Shown here one piece after another: positions 43,978-53,622 of a stretch of DNA of 64,000 nt; positions within the stretch are counted from its first letter, which is position 1; each line of letters starts with the position of its first letter. Source of the stretch: Parvibaculum sp. (GTDB lineage: Bacteria > Pseudomonadota > Alphaproteobacteria > Parvibaculales > Parvibaculaceae). The notes under the pieces are model-generated. The model did not search any database. It saw nothing but the letters and a program-made list of their open reading frames with translations, and was not told the DNA's origin. Both the position numbers and the translations under genes were made by a program. Location: positions 1 to 64,000 of the forward strand of contig NZ_JAUSBV010000005.1 in NCBI RefSeq assembly GCF_030651915.1, given 5' to 3'.

Positions 43978-45348
43978 ATGAGACTCAGCCCGAATTCCGG
44001 CCGGCCGGCGCTCCGCCGCGCCGTCCATGCGCTGGCGCTCGGCGCCGCGCTGACTTTTGCCGGCGCCGGCGCGGCAAGCGCGCAGGGAATTTCGATCATC
44101 AGCGACGCCGAAACCGAAAACATGCTTCGGGAGTTTGCCGATCCGATCCTGAAGGTTGCAGGTCTCGATCCGGCGGCGGTGAAAATCCATCTGGTCAACG
44201 ACCAGCGGCTGAACGCCTTCGTCGCCGAAGGCCAGCAGATGTTCTACAACACCGGCCTCATTACCATCGTCGAAGCGCCCTCGGAGCTGATCGGGGTGAT
44301 GGCCCACGAAATCGGTCACATGGCGGGCGGACATCTGGTGCAGCGGCGCGAGCATATTTCGCAGCTGCAGGTGCCGATGATTGCCTCGATGATCCTCGGT
44401 GTCGGCGCCATCGCCGCCGGCGCGGGCGATGCCGGCATGGCCCTGATCCTGGGCGGGCAACATCTCGCAACGCGCGGTTTCTTCGCCTATACGCGCGAAC
44501 AGGAGGCCAGCGCGGACCAGGCCGGTGCCGGCTATCTGCAGCGCGCCGGCATGTCAGGCCAGGGCATGCTCGATCTGTTCTCCCGGATGCGCGATCAGGA
44601 AATGCTGTCGGAAGAACGGCAAGATCCGTTTGCCCGCTCGCATCCGATGTCGGCGGCGCGCTTCAACGCGCTTGAAGAGCGGGTGAAGGCGTCACCCTTC
44701 TTCGACCGCCCGGAATCACCGGAGCGCATTCATCAGTTCAAGATGGTGCAGGCCAAGCTGCACGGCTTTCTCGACGAACCGAATGTGACGTTCAACCGCT
44801 ATCCGCTCACCGACAAGAGCGACTATGCCCGCTATGCGCGTTCGGTCGCCTATCACCGGACCGGGCAGCTTTCCGAAGCGTTGACCGAGATCGAACCACT
44901 GCTCGCGAGCGATCCGAAGAACCCCTATATCCACGAGGTCAAGGGCCAGATCTATTTTGAAAGCGGCAAGATCGAGGAGGCAGTGACATCCTATCGCCAA
45001 TCGGTCGCTCTGAAACCGGACGATGTGCAGCTTCATCTTGGGCTGGGCCGCGCGCTGCTTGGCCGCGACGGCGAGGAAAATGCGCGGGCCGCCATCCCGC
45101 ATCTTCAGACCGGAACGCGCGGTGCGACACAGCCTTTCGGCTACTATCAGCTCTCCATCGCCTATGGCCGCCTCAATGACATCGGCATGGCGGAACTGGC
45201 GACAGCGCAATATTACAATGCGCTTGGCCGCGTCGAGCAGGCGAAGGCGCATGCGACGCGGGCGCAGAAAATTCTGCGTCAAGGGTCGCCCGAATGGCTG
45301 CAGGCACAAGATATCGCCATGCAGCCGTCGCCCGACGGGCGCGGCTGA
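43978..45348 (+). CDS. periplasmic M48 metalloprotease with TPR repeats, BepA-like
   Basis: This protein of about 456 residues has a signal peptide (about 1-36, ending ASAQG). The M48 zinc motif is HEIGH (110-114), with the distal Glu in EQEASADQAG, and C-terminal tetratricopeptide repeats run from about 270 to 430. BepA-like proteases survey outer-membrane protein assembly. In-frame ATGs at 43948 and 43963 are alternative starts; 43978 gives the most typical signal peptide. A possible promoter is TTGACG (43841)-17 bp-TACCGT. It is probably co-transcribed with the DsbA-like gene. Confidence 0.88.
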   Translation: MRLSPNSGRPALRRAVHALALGAALTFAGAGAASAQGISIISDAETENMLREFADPILKVAGLDPAAVKIHLVNDQRLNAFVAEGQQMFYNTGLITIVEAPSELIGVMAHEIGHMAGGHLVQRREHISQLQVPMIASMILGVGAIAAGAGDAGMALILGGQHLATRGFFAYTREQEASADQAGAGYLQRAGMSGQGMLDLFSRMRDQEMLSEERQDPFARSHPMSAARFNALEERVKASPFFDRPESPERIHQFKMVQAKLHGFLDEPNVTFNRYPLTDKSDYARYARSVAYHRTGQLSEALTEIEPLLASDPKNPYIHEVKGQIYFESGKIEEAVTSYRQSVALKPDDVQLHLGLGRALLGRDGEENARAAIPHLQTGTRGATQPFGYYQLSIAYGRLNDIGMAELATAQYYNALGRVEQAKAHATRAQKILRQGSPEWLQAQDIAMQPSPDGRG

Positions 45349-45397
45349 ACGGCGGCCCCGACCTTTTCCCATCCACATTTTTTTGCGAAAGAAACCG

Positions 45398-46168
45398 ATG
45401 CTGCGTTTCCGCTCCCTGCCCCGCCTTGCGCTTACCGCCCTGCTGCTGGCGGCGTCCGCCGTGCTTCAAGCACCGGCAGCGGCGGCCGACGAGACCGCCC
45501 GCTTCAATCCGGCCGACCGCGCCGCCATCGAACAGATCGTGCGCGACTATCTGATGCGCCATCCGGAGCTTGTGCTCGAAGCGCTGCAGACGCTGGAAGA
45601 AAAGCACCAGGCAGAGACACAGGCCGAAACGCGCGCGGCCATCGAGGCGCGGCGGGCAGCGATCTTCGAAGACGCCGACGATTTCACCTACGGCAATCCG
45701 AAGGGCGACGTCACCATCGTCGAGTTTTTCGACTACACCTGCGGCCACTGCAAGCGCAGCTTCCAGCCGCTGATGGATTTCGTCGACGCCGACGGCAACA
45801 TCCGCCTGATCCTGAAGGAGTTCCCCATTCTGGGGCCGCGCGCGCTCGACGCCGCCAAGGCCGCGCTGGCGGCGCGCAAGCAGGGCCGCTACCTCGAGAT
45901 GCACCGGGCGCTGTTCGAGCATGAAGGACAGCTCACCGAAAAGGCGCTCATGGAGATTGCGGCCAAGGCCGGGCTCGACGGGCCGAAGCTGAAAAAGGAC
46001 ATGGAAGACCCGAAGCTGATGGACATTTTCAGCCGTCACTATGCGCTGGCCGAAGCACTCGGCATCGAGGGAACGCCGGCCTTCATCATCGGCGGCGAGA
46101 TGCTGCCGGGCGCGGTCGACAAGGAACGGCTGACACGGGTGGTGGCGGAGGCGCGCGAGGGGCGGTAG
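45398..46168 (+). CDS. DsbA/Com1-like periplasmic thiol oxidoreductase
   Basis: This 256-residue protein has a signal peptide (about 1-30). An N-terminal helical region of roughly 60 residues with heptad-like Glu/Gln/Ala comes before the thioredoxin fold, as in Com1/BdbD-like proteins. The active site is CGHC in YTCGHCKRSF, with cis-Pro in GTPAFI. It forms or isomerises disulfides in exported proteins. The ATG at 45398 has GAAAGAAACC ahead. It is 49 bp after the M48 protease gene. Confidence 0.88.
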   Translation: MLRFRSLPRLALTALLLAASAVLQAPAAAADETARFNPADRAAIEQIVRDYLMRHPELVLEALQTLEEKHQAETQAETRAAIEARRAAIFEDADDFTYGNPKGDVTIVEFFDYTCGHCKRSFQPLMDFVDADGNIRLILKEFPILGPRALDAAKAALAARKQGRYLEMHRALFEHEGQLTEKALMEIAAKAGLDGPKLKKDMEDPKLMDIFSRHYALAEALGIEGTPAFIIGGEMLPGAVDKERLTRVVAEAREGR

Positions 46169-46223
46169 AGGAACGGCCTCTTTCCGCACCGGTCCGCCCG
46201 CCGAGCGATGCCGCCAGCCTTTT

Positions 46224-46240
46224 ATGTTGCGTCGCAACAT
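46224..46240. promoter_or_regulatory. 17-bp perfect palindrome upstream of sulP-usp
   Basis: ATGTTGCG-T-CGCAACAT is perfectly symmetric and lies about 150 bp before the SulP start and 55 bp after the DsbA-like stop. It is not followed by T residues and is too short to be a strong terminator, so an operator is likelier. The regulator is unknown. Confidence 0.5.
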
Positions 46241-46393
46241 GAACCGGTCTAACAAGACGCAACTCGACTGGACCCGGTGAAATGCCGGGTGGCTCTGCCG
46301 GCCGCCAATCCGCCGGATATTCCCAACAAATGGCAGTTTTCCCGGACGCGGATCGTCCCGATCCCGTGCGGTGTTGTGTCTTTCCGGATTCCC

Positions 46394-47878
46394 ATGATCT
46401 CAGTAAGTGCGTATCGCCAGCAATGGTTCGGCAATATTCGTGGCGACGTTCTCGCCGGTCTCGTTGTCGCCCTGGCCCTCATTCCTGAAGCCATCGCCTT
46501 TTCGATCATTGCCGGCGTCGATCCCAAAGTCGGGCTCTACGCCTCGTTCTCAATTGCCGTCATCGTCGCGATTACCGGCGGGCGGCCCGGCATGATCTCC
46601 GCCGCAACGGCGGCCACCGCCGTCCTGATGGTGACGCTGGTCAAACAGCACGGGCTCGAATATCTGCTCGCCGCAACGGTTCTCGCCGGCCTGATGCAGA
46701 TTGCCGCCGGCCTGTTGAAACTCGGATATGTGATGCGCTTCGTGTCCCGGTCGGTGATGACCGGGTTCGTCAATGCGCTGGCGATCCTGATCTTCATCGC
46801 ACAGATACCCGAACTGATCGGCGTGCCGTGGCTGACCTATGTGATGGTCGCTGCCGGGCTCGGCATCATCTATCTCTTCCCGATGCTGACGAAATCCGTT
46901 CCCTCGCCGCTGATCTGCATCGTCGCGTTGACCGGCGTTGCGATGTATTTCGGCCTCGACATCCGCACGGTCGGCCATATGGGCGATCTGCCCTCCACCC
47001 TGCCCATCTTCCTCATTCCGCAAATACCGCTGAACCTCGAAACGCTGATGATCATCCTGCCCTATTCGGCGGCGGTGGCGGCGGTGGGCCTGCTGGAATC
47101 GCTGATGACCGCATCGATCGTCGACGATCTGACGGACACGCCGAGCAACAAGAATCAGGAATGCATCGGCCAGGGCATCGCCAACACGGCGACCGGCTTT
47201 ATCGGCGGCATGGCGGGCTGCGCCATGATCGGCCAGTCGATCATCAATGTGAAGTCGGGCGGCCGCGGGCGGCTGTCGAGCTTCTGCGCCGGCATCTTCC
47301 TGCTTTTCATGATCGTGGTGCTGGGCGACTGGGTGAAACAGATTCCGATGGCCGCCCTCGTCGCCATCATGATCATGGTGTCGGTCGGCACGTTCAGCTG
47401 GTCGTCGATCAAGAACCTGCGCGATCACCCGCGCAGCTCTTCCGTGGTGATGCTGGCGACGGTCGTCACCGTCGTCGTCACCCACAATCTCGCCATCGGC
47501 GTTCTGGTGGGCGTGCTTCTGTCCGGTCTCTTTTTCGCCTGGAAGATCGCACAGATATTCCGCGTTACATCCGTCGTTTCCGAAGACGGACGCGAAAGAA
47601 CCTATGTTGTCGAAGGGCAGATTTTCTTCGCCTCCGCCGACAATTTCCTTGCCTCGTTCGACTTCAAGGAAGTGCTGGAGAAAGTCGTCATCGATGTCAG
47701 CCGCGCGCATATCTGGGATATCTCAAGTGTTGCGGCGCTCGACATGGCGGTGCTGAAATTTCGCCGCGATGGCGCGACGGTCGAGATCATCGGGCTGAAC
47801 GATGCGAGCGAGACCATTGTCGACCGGCTGGCGATCCACGACAGGCCCGGCGCGCTCGAAAAGCTGATGGGACATTGA
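46394..47878 (+). CDS. SulP-family anion transporter with STAS domain
   Basis: This 494-residue protein has a SulP transmembrane core of about 10-12 helices (start [21 protein letters not shown], the conserved SulP N-terminal signature; [21 protein letters not shown]; later [26 protein letters not shown]). A C-terminal STAS domain (about 405-490) ends the protein. Substrates in the family include sulfate and bicarbonate; I cannot choose. The ATG at 46394 places the signature near the start. A tandem universal stress protein gene follows 2 bp after the stop. Confidence 0.9.
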   Translation: MISVSAYRQQWFGNIRGDVLAGLVVALALIPEAIAFSIIAGVDPKVGLYASFSIAVIVAITGGRPGMISAATAATAVLMVTLVKQHGLEYLLAATVLAGLMQIAAGLLKLGYVMRFVSRSVMTGFVNALAILIFIAQIPELIGVPWLTYVMVAAGLGIIYLFPMLTKSVPSPLICIVALTGVAMYFGLDIRTVGHMGDLPSTLPIFLIPQIPLNLETLMIILPYSAAVAAVGLLESLMTASIVDDLTDTPSNKNQECIGQGIANTATGFIGGMAGCAMIGQSIINVKSGGRGRLSSFCAGIFLLFMIVVLGDWVKQIPMAALVAIMIMVSVGTFSWSSIKNLRDHPRSSSVVMLATVVTVVVTHNLAIGVLVGVLLSGLFFAWKIAQIFRVTSVVSEDGRERTYVVEGQIFFASADNFLASFDFKEVLEKVVIDVSRAHIWDISSVAALDMAVLKFRRDGATVEIIGLNDASETIVDRLAIHDRPGALEKLMGH

Positions 47879-47880
47879 GG

Positions 47881-48744
47881 ATGAGCGAAATGACACAGAA
47901 GATTATCGCGCTTGTCGATGGGTCTATCTATTCGCATAGCGTCTGCGCGCATGCCGCATGGATCGCGACGCGGACGGGCGCGGCCATCGAGGTGCTGCAT
48001 GTGCTCGGGCGGCGCGAGAGCACGGAAGCGTCCGATCTCAGCGGCAGCATCGCCCTCGGCGCCCGCAGCGCCCTGCTGGCGGAACTGACCGCGCTCGACG
48101 AACAACGCGCCAAGCTGCAGCAGCAACGCGGACGCGCCATTCTTGAAGATGCAAAGGCCGTGATTGCCGAAGCGGGCATCGACAATGTCACGACGCGACT
48201 CAGGATCGGCGACATTGTTGAAACGGTCGCCGAAAGCGAAGCGACCGCCGACATGCTGGTGATCGGCAAGCGCGGCGAAGCGGCGGACTTTGCCAGGCTG
48301 CATCTCGGCTCGAACATCGAACGCATCGTCCGTTCCAGCCACAAGCCGGTCTTCGTCACCGCGCGCGCGTTCCGGCCGATCGAGCGCTTTCTGATCGCCT
48401 ATGACGGCGGCGCAAGCAGCATCAAAGCCGTCGACCATATTGCGCACAGCCCGCTCTTTCAGGGGCTCGAGTGTCATCTGCTGATGGCCGGCGCGAGCAC
48501 GCCGGACCTTCGCCGCAAGCTCGACGACGCCTGCGCCCCGCTCACTGCGGCGGGATATGAGGTAAAGGCCTTCGTCGCGGAGATGGCGCCCGAAACCGCC
48601 ATCGCGGAGCATGTGGCGGCCCAGCAGATCGGCCTCGTCGTGATGGGCGCCTATGGCCACTCACGCATCCGCAGCCTGATCATCGGCTCGACCACGACCG
48701 AGATGATCCGTTCCTGCAAGGTGCCGGTGGTGCTGTTCCGCTGA
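47881..48744 (+). CDS. tandem universal stress protein (two UspA domains)
   Basis: This 287-residue protein has two UspA folds (about 1-155 and 160-287). The second keeps a G-x2-G-x8-GS(T)-type nucleotide loop (MGAYGHSRIRSLIIGSTTTEM), and the first has a partial one (IGKRGEAADFARLHLGSN). It is cytoplasmic and probably ATP-binding. It begins two bases after the SulP stop, so the transporter and Usp are translationally linked; the Usp may regulate the transporter, which is inference. Confidence 0.88.
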   Translation: MSEMTQKIIALVDGSIYSHSVCAHAAWIATRTGAAIEVLHVLGRRESTEASDLSGSIALGARSALLAELTALDEQRAKLQQQRGRAILEDAKAVIAEAGIDNVTTRLRIGDIVETVAESEATADMLVIGKRGEAADFARLHLGSNIERIVRSSHKPVFVTARAFRPIERFLIAYDGGASSIKAVDHIAHSPLFQGLECHLLMAGASTPDLRRKLDDACAPLTAAGYEVKAFVAEMAPETAIAEHVAAQQIGLVVMGAYGHSRIRSLIIGSTTTEMIRSCKVPVVLFR

Positions 48745-48754
48745 GGTGGGGCGC

Positions 48755-49564
48755 TTAGATAAGCCCGCCCATCGGCGATGACGGATCGGCGTACAACTTC
48801 TTCGGCATCCGCCCCGCGAGGTAAGCCAGCCTACCCGCCTCCACCGCCAGCTTCATCGCGCGGGCCATCCTGATCGGGTCCTTGGCTTCGGCAATCGCGG
48901 TGTTCATCAGCACGCCGTCGCAGCCGAGTTCCATCGCAACAGCCGCGTCCGATGCCGTGCCGACGCCGGCGTCGACCAGCACCGGGACTTTCGACTGTTC
49001 GACGATCAGGCGGATGTTGATCGGGTTCTGGATGCCGAGGCCGGAGCCGATGGGGGCGGCGAGCGGCATGATCGCGCAGCAGCCCATCTCTTCCAGTTTC
49101 TTCGCCATGATCGGATCGTCGGTGCAATAGACCATCACCTCGAAGCCGTCCTTCAGCAGCGCTTCCGCCGCGCGCAGGGTTTCGATCATGTCGGGATAGA
49201 GCGTCTTCTTATCGCCCAGCACTTCGAGCTTGACGAGGTTCCAGCCGCCGGCCTCGCGCGCCAGGCGCAGCGTGCGCACCGCGTCGTCCGCCGTGTAGCA
49301 GCCGGCGGTGTTCGGAAGGTAGATCACCTTCTTCGGGTCGATGAAGTCGACCAGCATCGGCTCGTTCGGATTGGTCACGTTGACGCGGCGGACGGCGACC
49401 GTGACGATTTCGGCGCCGGCCGCTTCGACGGCGGCGGCGTTCTCGGCGAGGTCTTTATATTTGCCGGTGCCGACAATCAGGCGCGACTTCAGCCGGCGCC
49501 CGGCAACGATGAAGGGATCGTCGTCCACATTCGGCGTTTCGATGCGCTTGGCGGCTTCCGTCAC
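48755..49564 (-). CDS. thiG: thiazole synthase ThiG
   Basis: This 269-residue TIM-barrel enzyme builds the thiazole phosphate of thiamin from deoxyxylulose phosphate, dehydroglycine and ThiS thiocarboxylate. The Schiff-base Lys is in NLVKLEVLG (about residue 114), with phosphate-binding segments [12 protein letters not shown] and GVLMNTAIA. The start overlaps the DUF805 stop as ATGA. No thiO, thiH, thiE or thiC is in the window. Confidence 0.93.
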   Translation of the reverse strand: MTEAAKRIETPNVDDDPFIVAGRRLKSRLIVGTGKYKDLAENAAAVEAAGAEIVTVAVRRVNVTNPNEPMLVDFIDPKKVIYLPNTAGCYTADDAVRTLRLAREAGGWNLVKLEVLGDKKTLYPDMIETLRAAEALLKDGFEVMVYCTDDPIMAKKLEEMGCCAIMPLAAPIGSGLGIQNPINIRLIVEQSKVPVLVDAGVGTASDAAVAMELGCDGVLMNTAIAEAKDPIRMARAMKLAVEAGRLAYLAGRMPKKLYADPSSPMGGLI

Positions 49565-50067
49565 TTTACCAACTCCTGATTACCTGCCGCTGCAGTTGTA
49601 TCAGCGGCTCCCGTCCCTGAAAACTGAGCATCGGGCAGATGCTCTTCAAGGGCGTCCCACGGGTCGGGTCCATAATCGTTCTCGCCCAGGGTTCCAGACA
49701 CGAAGTTCAACTCAATGGAAAGCCAGGCGAACATGCCAAGCCCGACAAGCGCCACAACGATACCCAAGCCTCCGCCCATATATATCCCCAGGCTCGCGCA
49801 TCCAATCCCGCCGACATACATGGCGATCATCCACCAGATGGAATGATCGCGATCATGCGCGCGCTTGGCGGTGACTGCGAATGCGGGCCACAAAGTGAGA
49901 ACCGCGAATATCGTCCCGACCATTGCGACATTGACGCCCTGCTGCTCTGCAACAGCCAGCGCGATGGAAATGGCGACGAAGGGCAAGTTGAATCTCACCC
50001 AATAGTCGAAAAGACGCACACGCCCCTTGAGAGAAAAAAGAAACCAGCCCCACTGAAATCGCGGCAT
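49561..50067 (-). CDS. DUF805-family membrane protein inside the thi operon
   Basis: This 168-residue protein carries the DUF805 signature [15 protein letters not shown], followed by three or four transmembrane helices. [13 protein letters not shown] is the conserved basic loop of the family, and an acidic C-terminal tail follows. It starts 22 bp after thiS and overlaps thiG by 4 bp. DUF805 function is unknown. Placement between thiS and thiG suggests either a chance insertion or a thiamin-linked membrane role. Confidence 0.82.
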   Translation of the reverse strand: MPRFQWGWFLFSLKGRVRLFDYWVRFNLPFVAISIALAVAEQQGVNVAMVGTIFAVLTLWPAFAVTAKRAHDRDHSIWWMIAMYVGGIGCASLGIYMGGGLGIVVALVGLGMFAWLSIELNFVSGTLGENDYGPDPWDALEEHLPDAQFSGTGAADTTAAAGNQELVK

Positions 50068-50089
50068 GTCGCCCCCACCCCGTTGTCCC

Positions 50090-50290
50090 CTAACCACCGC
50101 CGACAAAATTGACGATCTCCAACCGGTCGCCATCCCTCAGCGCCACCTCGCCATAGGCCGAGCGCGGGACGATTTCGAGGTTGCGCTCGACGGCGATCTT
50201 GGCGGCGGGCAGGCCGAGCTTGCCAATCAGGCCGAGCACCGTCAGCGGGCCCTCGAGCTCCCGCAATTCGCCGTTCACCGTCAGTTTCAT
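50090..50290 (-). CDS. thiS: sulfur carrier protein ThiS
   Basis: This 66-residue ubiquitin-like protein starts MKLTVNGE and ends NFVGGG, so it has the C-terminal Gly-Gly needed for thiocarboxylation (with one extra Gly). It gives sulfur to ThiG. It is first in thiS-DUF805-thiG. Upstream in-frame sequence is longer, but the ATG at 50290 is preceded by GAAGG and a promoter at 50322-50350. Confidence 0.9.
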   Translation of the reverse strand: MKLTVNGELRELEGPLTVLGLIGKLGLPAAKIAVERNLEIVPRSAYGEVALRDGDRLEIVNFVGGG

Positions 50291-50321
50291 GCCTTCGTTA
50301 ACGCCTTTCCCGTTCGCCCGG

Positions 50322-50350
50322 ATAATGGGTGAGCGGGAAGCCGACTTCAA
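50322..50350 (-). promoter_or_regulatory. sigma70-type promoter of the thiS operon
   Basis: Minus-strand TTGAAG (50345-50350), 17 bp, then CATTAT (50322-50327). Transcription would start near 50315, about 25 nt before thiS. No thiamin-pyrophosphate riboswitch motif is seen in this short leader. Confidence 0.5.
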
Positions 50351-50392
50351 GACGCCTTCCGCCCTCCACAGGACGCACATAGCCCCAAGCCT

Positions 50393-50420
50393 TTTACAGG
50401 CCCCGCAGTTTGCGTATAAA
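50393..50420 (+). promoter_or_regulatory. sigma70-type promoter of aroQ-acc operon
   Basis: TTTACA (50393-50398), 16 bp, then TATAAA (50415-50420), each one mismatch from consensus. The predicted start near 50427 gives a leader of about 150 nt ahead of aroQ. Confidence 0.6.
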
Positions 50421-50576
50421 GAGACGCCGCGATTCGGGGATATGAGAGGTTGCGGCGGGGACCACAATTTCGCCTATTTGCGGCCCTAGAGCCTGAGCCT
50501 CGCGCCCCCGGGGTTACGGAAAGCCACCCCGCCCCGACGACCGCCCTTGAAGCCGCCAGAAAGCCCGCCCGACCGC

Positions 50577-51035
50577 ATGGCAAAAGCAAGCTCCAGCAAG
50601 GCCTCGAAGCCGGTGTTCGTGCTCAATGGGCCGAACCTCAACCTGCTCGGCCAGCGGGAGCCGGAAATCTATGGCTCGACGACGCTGGCCGAGATCGAAA
50701 AACAGGTGAAGGCCAAGGCCAAGACGCTCGGCCTCGCCGTCGATTGCCGGCAATCGAACCATGAGGGCGAACTGGTCGACTGGATCCAGGAGGCGCGGAC
50801 CAAAGCCTGCGCCGTGATCCTCAATGCGGGCGCCTATTCGCACACCTCCATCGCCATTCACGACGCGCTGGCGACGCTCGACATTCCCGTCGTCGAGGTC
50901 CACATCTCCAATGTCTACAAGCGCGAAAGCTTCCGGCACCATTCGACGATCTCGCCGGTCGCCACCGGCGTCATTTGCGGGCTCGGCACCATCGGCTATG
51001 CGCTGGCGCTGGAAGCGATCAAGTCCAGACTGTAA
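50577..51035 (+). CDS. aroQ: 3-dehydroquinate dehydratase, type II
   Basis: This 152-residue dodecamer-type enzyme of the shikimate pathway has [18 protein letters not shown] (catalytic Tyr in the flexible loop), [27 protein letters not shown] and [18 protein letters not shown] (catalytic His region). An upstream TTG (50547) would add ten residues; the ATG at 50577 is preferred. It lies at the head of aroQ-accB-accC-aat. Confidence 0.95.
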   Translation: MAKASSSKASKPVFVLNGPNLNLLGQREPEIYGSTTLAEIEKQVKAKAKTLGLAVDCRQSNHEGELVDWIQEARTKACAVILNAGAYSHTSIAIHDALATLDIPVVEVHISNVYKRESFRHHSTISPVATGVICGLGTIGYALALEAIKSRL

Positions 51036-51112
51036 TTCTGCAATTCGACCGAGGAACCAGCGACGTGGCAGCACCCCGCCCCACCGGCAAAAACGGAAGC
51101 AAGAAGAGCGAG

Positions 51113-51559
51113 ATGAGCAAATCGGGCGTCGATCAGGAACTGATCCGGCAACTGGCCGCTCTCCTCAAGGAGACCGAGCTCAGCGAAATCGAGATCGAGA
51201 CGGACAATCTGAAGCTGCGCGTGTCGCGGCAGGTGCAACAGGTGTCGGCGCATTTCGCCGCCGCGCCGGCCGCGCCCGCATCGGTGGCCGCTGCAGCGCC
51301 GGCGCCCGCCGATGCCGCCTCGCATCCAGGCGCCGTGGCCTCGCCGATGGTCGGCACAGCCTATCTGGCAGCCGAACCCGGTGCGGCGCCCTTCATCGCC
51401 ATCGGCACAACGGTCAAGGAAGGCCAGACGGTGCTGATTATCGAAGCGATGAAAACCATGAACCACATCCCTGCCCCGCGCGCGGGCAAGGTGACCGCGA
51501 TCTTCGTGGAAGACGGACAGCCGGTCGAGTTCGGCGAGCCGCTTCTCGTGATCGAATAG
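51113..51559 (+). CDS. accB: biotin carboxyl carrier protein of acetyl-CoA carboxylase
   Basis: This 148-residue protein has an N-terminal helical segment (VDQELIRQLAALL), an Ala/Pro-rich linker (about 45-72) and a C-terminal biotinyl domain with the acceptor Lys in IEAMKTMNHI. It carries CO2 between AccC and the carboxyltransferase. A GTG at 51065 with a well-spaced GAGGA is a credible alternative start adding 16 residues. accC follows after 20 bp. Confidence 0.93.
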   Translation: MSKSGVDQELIRQLAALLKETELSEIEIETDNLKLRVSRQVQQVSAHFAAAPAAPASVAAAAPAPADAASHPGAVASPMVGTAYLAAEPGAAPFIAIGTTVKEGQTVLIIEAMKTMNHIPAPRAGKVTAIFVEDGQPVEFGEPLLVIE

Positions 51560-51579
51560 GCAGGGGCCGGGCCAACGAC

Positions 51580-52923
51580 ATGTTCGAAAAGGTCCTCATC
51601 GCAAACCGCGGCGAAATCGCGCTGCGTATCCATCGCGCCTGCCGCGAGATGGGCATCAAGACGGTCGCCGTGCATTCGACGGCGGATGCCGATGCGATGC
51701 ATGTGCGGCTCGCCAATGAAAGCGTCTGTATCGGCCCGCCGGCCGCCAGCGAGAGCTATCTCAACATTCCCGCGATCATTTCGGCCTGCGAAATCACCGG
51801 TGCCGATGCGGTCCATCCCGGCTACGGGTTTCTCTCCGAGAATGCGCGCTTTGCCGACATTCTGAAGGCGCATGGCATCACCTTTATCGGCCCGAGCGGC
51901 GACCATATCCGCCTGATGGGCGACAAGATCCAGGCCAAGACCACTGCCCGGTCTCTCGGCATCCCTTGCGTGCCGGGGTCGGACGGCGCCATCACCACCG
52001 ACGAGCAGGCCTACAAGGTCGCCGAGGAGACGGGCTATCCGGTTCTGGTCAAGGCGGCGGCCGGCGGCGGCGGGCGCGGCATGAAGGTGGCGCGCTCGCG
52101 CGACGAAATGTCGAGCGCCCTTTCGACGGCGCGGGCCGAAGCCAAGGCTGCTTTCGGCGACGATGCGCTCTATATGGAGAAGTATCTCGGCCAGCCGCGC
52201 CATATCGAAATGCAGATCATCGCGGACAGCCACGGCAATGTGGCGCATCTGGGCGAGCGCGACTGCTCGCTGCAGCGCCGGCACCAGAAGGTGCTCGAGG
52301 AATGCCCCTCGCCCGCCCTCAACGACACGCAACGCGAGAAGATCGGCGAGATCGTCCGCAACGCCATCGCCAAGCTCGGCTATCTCGGCGTCGGCACGAT
52401 CGAGTTCCTCTATGAGGAAGGCGAGTTCTATTTCATCGAAATGAATACGCGCTTGCAGGTCGAGCACCCGATCACCGAGGCCGTGACCGGCATCGACATT
52501 GTGCGCGAGCAGATCCGCATCGCGGCCGGGCTCGAAATGAGCTTCACGCAAGCCGACGTCACCTTTTCCGGCCACGCCATCGAATGCCGCATCAATGCCG
52601 AGGACCCGAAGACCTTCATGCCCTCACCCGGCACGATCAAGGACTTCCACACGCCGGGCGGGCTTGGCGTGCGCGTCGACAGCGCGGCCTATTCGGGCTA
52701 CCGGATTCCGCCCTATTACGACAGCCTGATCGGCAAGCTCGTCGTGCATGGGCGCAACCGCAATGAATGCCTGATGCGTCTCCGGCGAACGCTGCACGAA
52801 TTCGTGATCGACGGCATCAAGACGACGATTCCGTTGTTTCAGGATCTCGTCAACGAGCCCGATTTCATGAATGGCGAGTACCATATCCACTGGCTTGAAG
52901 ATTTCCTCAAGAAGCAATCCTGA
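51580..52923 (+). CDS. accC: acetyl-CoA carboxylase, biotin carboxylase subunit
   Basis: This 447-residue ATP-grasp enzyme has MFEKVLIANRGEIALRIHRA at the start, ATP loop KAAAGGGGRGMKV, metal ligands in FIEMNTRLQVEHPITE and the conserved C-terminal HEFVIDGIKTT. It carboxylates biotin on AccB, the first step of fatty-acid synthesis. It is clustered with accB upstream and aat 48 bp downstream. Confidence 0.96.
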   Translation: MFEKVLIANRGEIALRIHRACREMGIKTVAVHSTADADAMHVRLANESVCIGPPAASESYLNIPAIISACEITGADAVHPGYGFLSENARFADILKAHGITFIGPSGDHIRLMGDKIQAKTTARSLGIPCVPGSDGAITTDEQAYKVAEETGYPVLVKAAAGGGGRGMKVARSRDEMSSALSTARAEAKAAFGDDALYMEKYLGQPRHIEMQIIADSHGNVAHLGERDCSLQRRHQKVLEECPSPALNDTQREKIGEIVRNAIAKLGYLGVGTIEFLYEEGEFYFIEMNTRLQVEHPITEAVTGIDIVREQIRIAAGLEMSFTQADVTFSGHAIECRINAEDPKTFMPSPGTIKDFHTPGGLGVRVDSAAYSGYRIPPYYDSLIGKLVVHGRNRNECLMRLRRTLHEFVIDGIKTTIPLFQDLVNEPDFMNGEYHIHWLEDFLKKQS

Positions 52924-52971
52924 CGCCGGCAAGCTTCGCACTCGCGCCGGAGATGACGCGGACGGACGGCC

Positions 52972-53622
52972 ATGAGCGATATCAACGCCGATGTTCTGTT
53001 GCGCGCCTATGCTTTTGGCGTGTTTCCGATGGCGGAATCGCGCGACGATCCGGATCTCTACTGGATCGATCCCGAGCAGCGCGGCATCCTGCCGCTTGAC
53101 GGCTTTCACGTTTCCAAGAGGCTCAGGCGGCGCGTCCGTTCCGGCGTTTTCGATGTCCGGGTCGATACGGCGTTTCGCGAAACCATGCTCGGCTGCGCCG
53201 ATACCGCCCCCGGCCGCGACGGGACCTGGATCAACGACCGGATCATCTCACTCTATTGCGAGCTACATGCGCGCGGAAACGCGCATTCGGTCGAAAGCTG
53301 GCGCGACGGCAAACTTGTCGGCGGGCTCTACGGCGTTTCGATCGGCGCGGTCTTCTTCGGCGAAAGCATGTTCAGCCGCGAAACCGATGCCAGCAAGGTG
53401 GCGCTGGTGCATCTCGTGGCACGGCTCGTCGCCGGCGGCTACAAGCTGCTCGACACGCAGTTCGTCACGGAACATCTGCGACAGTTCGGCGCCATCGAAA
53501 TTTCGCGCGATGCCTATCGCGCACGGCTCTCCGAGGCGACGTCAGCGCAGGCGGATTTCTATTCGTTGCCCGCGGGGGCCTCGCCGCTCGAATTCCTGCA
53601 GTCAACCACCCAGATGTCGTAG
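52972..53622 (+). CDS. aat: leucyl/phenylalanyl-tRNA-protein transferase
   Basis: This 216-residue enzyme attaches Leu or Phe from tRNA to N-terminal Lys or Arg, marking proteins for ClpAP via the N-degron pathway. Signatures are [57 protein letters not shown] and [11 protein letters not shown]. Its last 64 bp overlap the 3' end of the DUF2155 gene on the other strand. In many alphaproteobacteria aat lies beside DUF2155 and NDUFA12 genes, as here. Confidence 0.95.
   Translation: MSDINADVLLRAYAFGVFPMAESRDDPDLYWIDPEQRGILPLDGFHVSKRLRRRVRSGVFDVRVDTAFRETMLGCADTAPGRDGTWINDRIISLYCELHARGNAHSVESWRDGKLVGGLYGVSIGAVFFGESMFSRETDASKVALVHLVARLVAGGYKLLDTQFVTEHLRQFGAIEISRDAYRARLSEATSAQADFYSLPAGASPLEFLQSTTQMS

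Noticed and set aside
50291-50345. TPP riboswitch upstream of thiS
   Set aside because: The leader is only about 25 nt from the predicted start and lacks the CTGAGA and TGATCC-type elements.
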